NCBI GenBank assembly: GCA_023260815.1
Contig: JALQUE010000369.1
Span: forward strand, 1-10,769
Reading direction: 5' to 3'
Origin: Roseovarius sp.
GTDB lineage: Bacteria > Pseudomonadota > Alphaproteobacteria > Rhodobacterales > Rhodobacteraceae
Length of the DNA stretch: 10,769 bases
Position 1 is the stretch's first letter; every line of letters begins with the position of its first letter. Below the pieces are notes generated by a model, which was not told where the DNA came from, searched no databases, and saw only the letters and a list, made by a program, of their open reading frames with translations. Both the position numbers and the translations under genes were made by a program. This document shows positions 1-5,320 of this stretch, one piece after another.

Positions 1-515
1 TTACCGGCATTGGGAAGGCCCAACAGGCCCACATCGGCGATCAGCTTCAGCCGCAACCACAGCGTGCGCTCCACTCCCGGCTGACCCGGGTTCGCACGGC
101 GCGGCGCCTGATTGGTCGAGCTTTTGAAATGCAGGTTGCCCCAACCGCCATTGCCGCCCCGGGCCAGCAACACGCGCTGTCCGATCTCGGTCAGGTCGGC
201 GATGACCGTTTCCTGATCCTCATCGAGGATCTCGGTCCCCACCGGCACCCGCAACACGATGTCGTCCCCGGTCTTGCCCGTGCGCTGCTGGCCCATGCCG
301 GGCTGGCCGTTCTTGGCGAAGAAATGCTGCTGATACCGGAAATCGATAAGCGTGTTCAGACCATCGACCGCCTCGGCCCAGACCGATCCGCCGCCGCCGC
401 CGTCACCGCCATCGGGGCCACCGTATTCGATGAACTTTTCCCGGCGGAAGCTGATGCAGCCGCCCCCGCCCGCGCCCGAGCGAATGTGAACCTTTGCCAG
501 ATCGAGAAATTTCAT
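1..515 (-). CDS. obgE: GTPase ObgE/CgtA, N-terminal part (runs off left edge)
   Basis: Obg is an essential GTPase that binds the 50S subunit and takes part in late ribosome assembly and the stringent response. The 171 visible residues cover the whole glycine-rich Obg fold: the start MKFLDLAKVHIRSG, the Gly-rich segment GGPDGGDGGGGGS, FRYQQHFFAK, and ARGGNGGWGNLHFKSSTNQ. The G domain then begins, and the window ends within the P-loop (GLPNAG, with the following GKS lost). Full-length proteins are about 340 residues, so roughly half is missing because of the window edge, not because of mutation. The ATG at 515 has AAGGAG seven bases upstream. The acetyltransferase gene ends 31 bases before it on the same strand, so the two are probably cotranscribed. 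Placement just after rplU-rpmA is the usual bacterial order, which supports the identification. Confidence 0.97.
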   Translation of the reverse strand, partial: MKFLDLAKVHIRSGAGGGGCISFRREKFIEYGGPDGGDGGGGGSVWAEAVDGLNTLIDFRYQQHFFAKNGQPGMGQQRTGKTGDDIVLRVPVGTEILDEDQETVIADLTEIGQRVLLARGGNGGWGNLHFKSSTNQAPRRANPGQPGVERTLWLRLKLIADVGLLGLPNAG

Positions 516-546
516 GTCTTCTCCTTATGCAAAGGCGTGGTCGGCC

Positions 547-1086
547 TCAATCCATTTTGAGGCTGTAGGTCCATGTCGGAACCTTTGCGTTTCTTGCAAC
601 CGAGAATGTCTCGGCATCACCCAGATATTCGAACCCCGAATTCGTCAGAACCCTGGCCGACGCCGCGTTGTCCTGAAACACCGTGGCAAAGATCGTGCGG
701 CACTCAAGCGGATTGGCCGCAATCAACGCCGCAACAGCCGCCGAGGCAACCCCGGTATTCCAATACGCAGGCGCCACCCAGAACGATACCTCGCACTGGC
801 CAAGCTCCAGCCGGTCAAGGCTGATCAGCCCCATCACCTCGGGACCGCCCGCCTTTGTACCATCCATCGCCCAGACATCTTCGGTCCGGTTGGCCGACTG
901 GGCCCGCGTGATGAAAGCCTCTGTCGTGCCAGGCGGCAAGGGGTGCGGAATCGAAGTGGTGCCCTGCGCCACACGCGCATCGCCCGCGTGCAGATCGATC
1001 AAGCCCTTATCCGACAAGCGCAAGGGGCGCAGATCGAAGCGGTCGGTCATGATCACCGGCTGGTTGACGATCAGATCGTGTTTCAT
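547..1086 (-). CDS. GNAT-family N-acetyltransferase (RimJ/RimL-like)
   Basis: This is a 179-residue acetyl-CoA-dependent N-acyltransferase, probably cytoplasmic. It has the single-domain GNAT layout. The early strand TDRFDLRPLRLSD (residues 14-26) is typical of the RimJ/RimL branch. Motif A follows at about residues 97-121 (CEVSFWVAPAYWNTGVAS). The motif B region is at 134-157 (ATVFQDNAASARVLTNSGF), where the N-x-AS-x-RVL-x-x-GF pattern is a family hallmark. In the acetyl-CoA loop the usual Q/R-x-x-G-x-G/A is replaced by N-T-G-V-A, a mild variation. I chose the ATG at 1086 because GGAGGAG lies seven bases before it; a TTG at 1092 would sit almost on that ribosome-binding site. The gene lies between the rpmA terminator and obgE and is probably cotranscribed with obgE. 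A ribosomal or other protein N-terminus is a natural substrate guess, but nothing in the sequence identifies the target. Confidence 0.93.
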   Translation of the reverse strand: MKHDLIVNQPVIMTDRFDLRPLRLSDKGLIDLHAGDARVAQGTTSIPHPLPPGTTEAFITRAQSANRTEDVWAMDGTKAGGPEVMGLISLDRLELGQCEVSFWVAPAYWNTGVASAAVAALIAANPLECRTIFATVFQDNAASARVLTNSGFEYLGDAETFSVARNAKVPTWTYSLKMD

Positions 1087-1178
1087 TCTCAATCTCCTCC
1101 TCAGACTGATACTCCGTCATGTCCGCATCGGATTGCGGTTATGATCTGGCCCCGACCTCCTCAAATCCGGGCCAACGG

Positions 1179-1212
1179 AAAAAGAAAAGGGACCGGCGGT
1201 TTCGCCGATCCC
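1179..1212 (-). terminator. Intrinsic terminator after rpmA
   Basis: On the minus strand a ten-base-pair stem occupies 1212-1189, with arms GGGATCGGCG and CGCCGGTCCC, one G-T wobble and a four-base AAAC loop. It is followed directly by TTTTCTTTTT (1188-1179). It starts 28 bases past the rpmA stop codon. This is a textbook Rho-independent terminator and should separate rplU-rpmA from the GNAT-obgE unit, at least partly. Confidence 0.9.
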
Positions 1213-1240
1213 CCAATGTCTGAACCCTGTCAGGATTGGC

Positions 1241-1510
1241 TTACTCGGCAGCCTCCGCAACAGGCAGGACCGAAATAAAGGTCCGGCCTTTCAGGCCCTT
1301 GTGGAATTTCACCGCGCCTTGCTCAACGGCAAACAGGGTGTGATCCTTGCCCTGCCCCACGCCGGCGCCCGGCCAGAACTTGTTGCCGCGCTGACGCACG
1401 ATGATGTTTCCCGGAATAACGGCTTCGCCGCCATATTTCTTAACGCCAAGGCGACGACCCGCGGAGTCGCGACCGTTACGGGAGGAACCGCCTGCTTTTT
1501 TATGTGCCAT
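1241..1510 (-). CDS. rpmA: 50S ribosomal protein L27
   Basis: L27 is a large-subunit protein whose flexible N-terminus reaches toward the peptidyl-transferase centre. The 89-residue product begins MAHKKAGGSSRNGRDSAGRR and continues with LGVKKYGGEAVIPGNIIVRQRG and FWPGAGVGQGKDHTLFA, all diagnostic of L27, and the length is normal. There is no N-terminal extension of the kind removed by a protease in Firmicutes. The gene follows rplU after a gap of only 14 bases, which is the conserved rplU-rpmA operon, and a strong terminator follows it. Confidence 0.98.
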   Translation of the reverse strand: MAHKKAGGSSRNGRDSAGRRLGVKKYGGEAVIPGNIIVRQRGNKFWPGAGVGQGKDHTLFAVEQGAVKFHKGLKGRTFISVLPVAEAAE

Positions 1511-1524
1511 ATCGTGTTGCTCCT

Positions 1525-2193
1525 TTAGCCCTTGGCCAGTTCTTTGGCCTGTTCGACCCAGCCTTCACGCTCGATCCGGCCTTTGAACGACAGTTTCTCG
1601 TCCATATCAGCAATGTCCGCATCCGTCCACGCCGCGATCTGCGCAAAGGTGGTGACACCCGCTTCGTGCAGTTTCTTTTCCAACGCGGGGCCAACACCCG
1701 ACAGCACCTTCAGATCGTCGCCAGCGGTATTGGTGACCTTCGGAGCGTCGGCCGTCTTGGCCGGTGCTGCATCTTTCTTTTCAGTCTTCTTCGAGGGGGC
1801 TTTCGCTTCGGCGGCGCCAACGGCAACAGCCGCGACCGAACCCGCACCAACGGCGGCCTTGACGCCGGACTTGTCGCCACCCTTCTCGAGGATTTCCGTA
1901 ACGCGCAGCAGGGTCAGTTGCTGACGATGGCCCTTCGTGCGCTTCGAGCCATGCTTCCGGCGGCGCTTGACGAAGTGAATGACCTTGTCACCCTTGATCT
2001 GGTCAACGACTTCGGCCTGAACGGCGGCGCCCGCCACGAAGGGCGTACCGATGACGGGCGTCTCTCCACCCAGCATCAGGATATCGTTGAACTGAACCTT
2101 TTCACCGGCATCGGCTGCCAGCTTTTCAACGCGCAGAACGTCGCCAGACTGCACCTTGTACTGCTTGCCACCGGTTTTCATAACCGCGAACAT
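1525..2193 (-). CDS. rplU: 50S ribosomal protein L21 with C-terminal helix-hairpin-helix extension
   Basis: Residues 1-103 are an ordinary L21: MFAVMKTGGKQYKV at the start, then VIHFVKRRRKHGSKRTKGHR (72-90) and a TLLRVTEI end. L21 binds 23S rRNA and is an early assembly protein. The chain continues for about 120 more residues. Residues 106-158 form an Ala/Lys-rich, probably disordered linker. Residues 159-222 form a helix-hairpin-helix-type domain (DDLKVLSGVGPALEKKLHEAG, then TFAQIAAWTDADIA) that resembles small COG3743-like HhH proteins, so the 222-residue product is about twice the usual L21 length. The extension is in frame with no stop. To my knowledge extended L21 proteins of this kind are common in Rhodobacteraceae, so it is probably a lineage trait, not an artefact. 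AAGGA lies seven bases before the ATG. Confidence 0.96.
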   Translation of the reverse strand: MFAVMKTGGKQYKVQSGDVLRVEKLAADAGEKVQFNDILMLGGETPVIGTPFVAGAAVQAEVVDQIKGDKVIHFVKRRRKHGSKRTKGHRQQLTLLRVTEILEKGGDKSGVKAAVGAGSVAAVAVGAAEAKAPSKKTEKKDAAPAKTADAPKVTNTAGDDLKVLSGVGPALEKKLHEAGVTTFAQIAAWTDADIADMDEKLSFKGRIEREGWVEQAKELAKG

Positions 2194-2233
2194 CTTCGTT
2201 TCCTTTTCGATTGCCGCGCTCTGTGGTCCCCAT

Positions 2234-2303
2234 CACGGGAGTTTACGGCCAAAAGCCACCTCGAGCAGCGCGCCCAGTGCGAGCGATAGTTTCATGTCCC
2301 GTG
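2234..2303 (-). promoter_or_regulatory. Candidate structured 5' leader of rplU-rpmA
   Basis: Between the proposed transcription start (about 2322) and the rplU start codon lie roughly 130 untranslated bases, long for a bacterial leader. Seven-base complementary arms occur at 2303-2297 (CACGGGA on the minus strand) and 2240-2234 (TCCCGTG), which could close a large branched structure. A local GCGGG/CCCGC hairpin lies just before the first arm. Ribosomal protein leaders often carry autoregulatory structures, but seven bases at this distance can occur by chance. I recognise no described leader motif. Confidence 0.25.
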
Positions 2304-2328
2304 CGGGAATTCCCCGCCGAGATGCGCG

Positions 2329-2357
2329 CTTATTCAAAAGATGGGCTGCAAAGTCAA
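2329..2357 (-). promoter_or_regulatory. Probable sigma70 promoter for rplU-rpmA
   Basis: On the minus strand TTGACT (2357-2352) is followed by a 17-base spacer and AATAAG (2334-2329). The -35 matches five of six consensus bases. Placement between the DUF2059-like gene end and the rplU leader fits a strong constitutive ribosomal-protein promoter. Confidence 0.6.
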
Positions 2358-2379
2358 GAGGGAGGACGGGGTTTTCCGC

Positions 2380-3210
2380 TCAAAGCTTCTCGCTTTGCAT
2401 CCTTTGTGCGATGGAGCGTCCCAAGAGGTAGGATATCTCTTCGTACATCCGGTCGAAGGCCGCGAAAACGGCAGTGTTCAGCGCCGCCCCCACCGGACTG
2501 CTGTAGAATTCGGCATAAGCCTCAAGATCCTCGGGCGACAAAGGGTCATAAGCCATCAACAGAAACGCGTTGAGCCAGTCGCGCGATTCGCGGCGCACTG
2601 TCTCTTCCTGCCCCCAGACATCCGTCAGGATGTCGTCTTGCGACATCTCGAACGCGCCGCCATCGATCAACCCCTGATAAAACGCCAGCTGCGTATTCAG
2701 CGCGCCCGTGACGTTGCGCTCGATCAGGTCGCTATCGGCGACAATCCCCTCGATACGGTCAAGGATCGGCGCGCGCTGCTTGCGCAGACGCTCCATCCGG
2801 TCCATCGCCGCCACTTCCATCGCATCGTCCAGAAAAGCCCGGCGTGCGGCGAGTTCCAGACCGACGATCTCCTGCCCCCGGTCCGAGGTGAAAAAAGCCA
2901 CCATCGCCGCCACATCCTCGCCCTCAAGCGCAGCCGCAAAGCCAGCTTCGACAAGGGCCTGCATCTTGTCGGCATCGTGTATCTTCGACACCACCGCCTG
3001 CCAGCCATCACTGTCCCCCTCGGGCAGCATCTCGGTGCCAAGATCGCGGCCATAGACCAGCCCCTCCTCGCGCATGATGGCCACTGTTTCGGACAGGCGC
3101 AGAGCCTCGGACAGATCTTCGATTGCCGCATCCTGAGCTGCAGCCATCCCGGCACAGCCCACACTGACCACAAACGCCATGAGGCCGCGTTTCAACATCC
3201 TCGTGATCAC
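2380..3210 (-). CDS. Secreted DUF2059-like protein, downstream member of a tandem pair
   Basis: This 276-residue product probably acts in the periplasm. Residues 1-25 form a signal peptide (basic TRMLKRG, hydrophobic LMAFVVSVGCAG, then AAA before QDA). The mature part is almost all helical. Two segments share the pattern that ends DUF2059 repeats: FFTSDRGQEIV (106-116) and FYSSPVGAALN (235-245), about 130 residues apart, suggesting an internally duplicated domain. The biochemical role of DUF2059 is not established. I chose the GTG at 3210 because it overlaps the upstream stop codon as GTGA and has AGGA just upstream; the ATG at 3198 has no properly spaced ribosome-binding site. The coding end (2397-2381) contains a small CAAAGC/GCTTTG hairpin over the stop codon but has no U-tract, so it is not a convincing terminator. 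Confidence 0.8.
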   Translation of the reverse strand: MITRMLKRGLMAFVVSVGCAGMAAAQDAAIEDLSEALRLSETVAIMREEGLVYGRDLGTEMLPEGDSDGWQAVVSKIHDADKMQALVEAGFAAALEGEDVAAMVAFFTSDRGQEIVGLELAARRAFLDDAMEVAAMDRMERLRKQRAPILDRIEGIVADSDLIERNVTGALNTQLAFYQGLIDGGAFEMSQDDILTDVWGQEETVRRESRDWLNAFLLMAYDPLSPEDLEAYAEFYSSPVGAALNTAVFAAFDRMYEEISYLLGRSIAQRMQSEKL

Positions 3211-4058
3211 AGATCCTGCCCCCCGGCAATTTGGGCCATCCGCACGGCCAAAGCCTCGTAGCGATTGCCCATGATCTCCCATTGCACCGCATTCATCAAT
3301 TCGTAGACGCGCTGCATCTGCGGATGCTTCAGCGCCTCGAGATAGGCGCGCAGATCCTCGTCAGTTATATCGCGGTACGTCGAGGCCGCCGACGCCAGCG
3401 CCGAGCGCCGCATGCTCAGCCGCAACTCGCCTTCGGTCTCTTTCATCAGCGCCCGCAACGTGTCTTCGTCGACGTCCTGCTCCAGCACGCCCGCGGTGCC
3501 GGCGGCAAGCAGAAAGCGCACTTGTATCTCCTGGACTGCGCGCACAGCGACATCGCCACTGTCGACCGCCGCGTTCATCTGCACCAGAACATCCAACCGT
3601 TCATCGCCGCTGGCCACCATCGCCGCCACCAGATCCTCGCCTTCGGCTTGCTTCTTGTCATCGTCCGAAACCATATGCGAGGCGTTCTCGACCTCCACAA
3701 GACGCATTCCCAGTGGCGACGCATAGAACGCCGCCGCATGGGCAAGATCGTCATCGCTCAGGGTCTGCTCCAGAATATCCAGCGCCATGTCCCGCATGGT
3801 CGCGCTGTCGAAAACGTCTTCGGCAATGCGCGTCCAGCTTTCACCGAAATCGCTGGCTGTCATGCCCAGCATCTGGGGTGCATCAGCCGCCGACAGCGCG
3901 ATACTGTCCAGCGCCACATCAAAGCCGGTGACCGTCAGAAACGCCTTCAGCCGATCACGATCCGCGGCCCCTACGGATTGTGTAAGACCCATCGTCATCA
4001 ATAAAATCAGGGCCACTCCAGTGCAGAAAAACGATGGAAACCGGCGCGTCTTGGCCAT
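3207..4058 (-). CDS. Secreted DUF2059-like protein, upstream member of a tandem pair
   Basis: This 283-residue product has a clear signal peptide: MAKTRRFPSFF, the hydrophobic core TGVALILLMTMGL, and cleavage near SVGA-ADRD. The mature protein is helical and acidic. The DUF2059 signature appears at residues 111-121 (FYASPLGMRLV). A degenerate second copy lies near 227-245, where DLRAYLEALKHPQMQRVYELM aligns in position with the FYSSPVG motif of the neighbouring protein. Equal lengths and motif spacing imply the two genes arose by duplication. They overlap by four bases (GTGA), so translation is probably coupled and the products may act together. The ATG at 4058 was chosen because GAGGA lies six bases upstream and the signal peptide starts there; an upstream in-frame start lacks these features. 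Function is unknown. An envelope or ribosome-linked role suggested by rplU nearby would be speculation. Confidence 0.82.
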   Translation of the reverse strand: MAKTRRFPSFFCTGVALILLMTMGLTQSVGAADRDRLKAFLTVTGFDVALDSIALSAADAPQMLGMTASDFGESWTRIAEDVFDSATMRDMALDILEQTLSDDDLAHAAAFYASPLGMRLVEVENASHMVSDDDKKQAEGEDLVAAMVASGDERLDVLVQMNAAVDSGDVAVRAVQEIQVRFLLAAGTAGVLEQDVDEDTLRALMKETEGELRLSMRRSALASAASTYRDITDEDLRAYLEALKHPQMQRVYELMNAVQWEIMGNRYEALAVRMAQIAGGQDL

Positions 4059-4130
4059 GCGATGTCCTCTGATGCATGACGAGTTACGCAAAGGTAGGCA
4101 TTTTCTGATCACAAACAACGGAAAACCCCC

Positions 4131-4159
4131 TTGTCATGCCTGTCAAAGGCAATTACACG
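4131..4159 (+). promoter_or_regulatory. Possible tRNA-Ser promoter, overlapping an imperfect palindrome
   Basis: TTGTCA (4131-4136) matches five of six -35 bases. A weak -10 (TACACG, 4154-4159) lies 17 bases further on, which would start transcription about ten bases before the mature tRNA. The same spot on the minus strand reads a perfect TTGACA (4146-4141) facing the DUF2059-like genes, though its -10 is poor. Bases 4131-4146 form an imperfect palindrome with six of eight pairs. Confidence 0.35.
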
Positions 4160-4176
4160 CACCCTCCATACCCCGC

Positions 4177-4266
4177 GGAGAGGTGCCGGAGTGGTCGAAC
4201 GGGGCGGTCTCGAAAACCGTTGATCCTTCACGGGATCCCAGGGTTCGAATCCCTGTCTCTCCGCCA
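4177..4266 (+). tRNA. tRNA-Ser (anticodon CGA, reads UCG)
   Basis: A complete class II tRNA of 90 bases including an encoded CCA. The acceptor stem GGAGAGG (4177-4183) pairs with TCTCTCC with one G-T at its base, the discriminator is G, and CCA is at 4264-4266. The anticodon loop is CTCGAAA (4209-4215) closed by GCGGT/ACCGT, placing CGA at 4211-4213. A long variable arm (GATCC/GGATC) is the serine identity feature. The T arm AGGGTTCGAATCCCT is canonical. No sign of truncation or of a disrupted 3' end. Confidence 0.97.
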
Positions 4267-4285
4267 TTTATATGTGGCAATATGT

Positions 4286-4303
4286 GTTTTTATTTATAAA
4301 AAC
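4286..4303. repeat. AT-only perfect hairpin between tRNA-Ser and the small genes
   Basis: GTTTTTAT-TT-ATAAAAAC is a perfect eight-base-pair inverted repeat with a two-base loop, 19 bases past the tRNA CCA. It has no GC clamp and no separate U-tract, so it is not a standard terminator, although it lies between convergent transcription units and could slow polymerase from both sides. It marks the start of the AT-richer stretch. Confidence 0.5.
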
Positions 4304-4356
4304 AGATACAGCAAATCGCCATACCCACAACAATGCGCACCATCAAACGTGAGGGG

Positions 4357-4455
4357 CTAAGAGCATCCGATAGGCCCGGTGCATGGGAATCCCCGCGCGT
4401 AGGCTATGATTAGAAGCTTAATTTTCTGATCTTCGGTCATTTCATTTCTTTGCAT
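4357..4455 (-). CDS. Possible 32-residue small protein
   Basis: This short frame begins MQRNEMTEDQKIKLL, continues with a hydrophobic stretch (LLIIAYARGF) and ends with two cysteines (PCTGPIGCS). GAGGG lies about eight bases before the ATG, a good ribosome-binding site, and the ATG comes only 11 bases past the stop of the small membrane-protein gene, as expected for an operon partner. I do not recognise the sequence. It might also be the intact head of a longer gene whose remainder has decayed. A frame this short can be chance, so the support is the ribosome-binding site and spacing only. Confidence 0.35.
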   Translation of the reverse strand: MQRNEMTEDQKIKLLIIAYARGFPCTGPIGCS

Positions 4456-4466
4456 GAAAGTTTCCC

Positions 4467-4757
4467 TCAAAAATAACTGGTTGCGATGAGCACCAATAGG
4501 CCGGCCGCTAGGCTTACCAAAAGAGTCATTCCGTGGTTTTTCCAGAAGTGGGTCTTTTGGTCAGCTTTAATCCTTTTTTCCAGTTCGGCTTGGGCCAATA
4601 CAGCGGCAACGTCAGCGTCCTTCCCAGCTGCCCGTTTCAATCTATTGACTGTCAGTTCGAGTTGTTCGTGAGATGCATCTTTCAGGAATTTCTTTATCTC
4701 TGGGTCTTTCTTTGCATCCTCGACATTCTTGCCCTTGATTAAAGTGTTGAGCGCCAT
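4467..4757 (-). CDS. Small C-terminally anchored membrane protein, unknown function
   Basis: With the ATG at 4757 the product is 96 residues. Residues 1-65 are charged and helical (NVEDAKKDPEIKKFLKDAS, then LELTVNRLKRAAGKDADV), followed by AELEKRIKADQKTHFWKNHG. The last 20 or so residues are one hydrophobic segment (MTLLVSLAAGLLVLIATSYF), so the protein is probably held in the inner membrane by its C-terminus with the helical part in the cytoplasm. I do not recognise a family. The start is uncertain: in-frame GTG at 4781 and TTG at 4826 would add 8 and 23 residues, and the stretch FNWELEMALNTL suggests some of that is coding. All candidates have weak ribosome-binding sites. Codons are more A-rich than in the flanking genes, consistent with acquired DNA. 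Confidence 0.65.
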   Translation of the reverse strand: MALNTLIKGKNVEDAKKDPEIKKFLKDASHEQLELTVNRLKRAAGKDADVAAVLAQAELEKRIKADQKTHFWKNHGMTLLVSLAAGLLVLIATSYF

Positions 4758-4829
4758 TTCAAGTTCCCAATTAAATTCCACGGTGTCTCGCCGCCAGTCA
4801 TAACCCCCTCTCCCTTGTTCGCGCAATTT

Positions 4830-5072
4830 TCAAGTAGATAACCCTTCTACCGCCTTCAGCAACGCCATGGCCTTCTGGCGCCGTTTGACCGTGGCGGCGT
4901 TGCTGCAGCCCTTGGAACAGTAGAGGGCTCCACTGTTCTTCTCTGGCGCTATGGGGCCGCCGCAGTGAGTGCAGGCCTGATCTGGACGTGCCGCCCACCG
5001 GGCCTCTTGTTCCATCCGGGTTAGGTCGCGGCGCCTGCACCATACCGAACAATAGAGCGCGGTCGATCGCAT
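4830..5072 (-). CDS. Small zinc-knuckle-like protein, possibly degenerate at its N-terminus
   Basis: Taken from the ATG at 5072 the product is 80 residues. Residues 34-56 hold a four-cysteine knuckle, CTHCGGPI then YCSKGC, of a type seen in small zinc-binding proteins of mobile elements. Residues 7-15 (YCSVWCRRR) repeat the second half of that knuckle, but the CxxCG half that should precede it is absent in this frame. The C-terminus is basic (NAATVKRRQKA), which would suit nucleic-acid binding. The frame is open back to a TTG at 5132, but neither start has a good ribosome-binding site. So this may be a 5'-decayed gene with two knuckles. It ends 72 bases before the next gene's ATG on the same strand. 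Function is unknown. Confidence 0.5.
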   Translation of the reverse strand: MRSTALYCSVWCRRRDLTRMEQEARWAARPDQACTHCGGPIAPEKNSGALYCSKGCSNAATVKRRQKAMALLKAVEGLST

Positions 5073-5320
5073 ATGCTCGATACCAAGCCCACCCTCTGAT
5101 CGCAGAGATCCACCCACGAATGGCACCCGCAAGGTGTTTCAAATGTGCCTCTTTTTTCTTTTTCCAATCCACTTTAGAACGAACGCGCAGTCGTGAAAGG
5201 CACAGCCCTGCCCAACAGAACAGTCGGGCTCGGGACAAAGCTCGTCATCGATTTACGAAACCGCAGATCTGACGACGCCCCACATCAGCGCACCCAAAAC
5301 TATGCGACAGGAAATACTCG

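Noticed and set aside
3130..3210. Lipoprotein signal in the downstream DUF2059-like protein (VSVGC)
   Set aside because: Position -3 is Ser and not Leu/Val/Ile, and a good signal peptidase I site (AAA before QDA) follows, so a soluble periplasmic protein is more likely.
4136..4360. Plus-strand open frames reading through the tRNA-Ser
   Set aside because: They translate the tRNA itself and have no ribosome-binding site or recognisable protein; the tRNA structure fully explains the sequence.
5242..5275. TCGTCA/TGACGA inverted repeat upstream of the AEC permease
   Set aside because: Only six bases per arm with a 22-base spacer, no extension of pairing and no neighbouring regulator gene; chance is a sufficient explanation.
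4177..5320. A full genomic island with direct-repeat attachment sites
   Set aside because: I found no second copy of the tRNA 3' end in the window and no integrase or transposase gene, so only the composition and small genes hint at acquisition.
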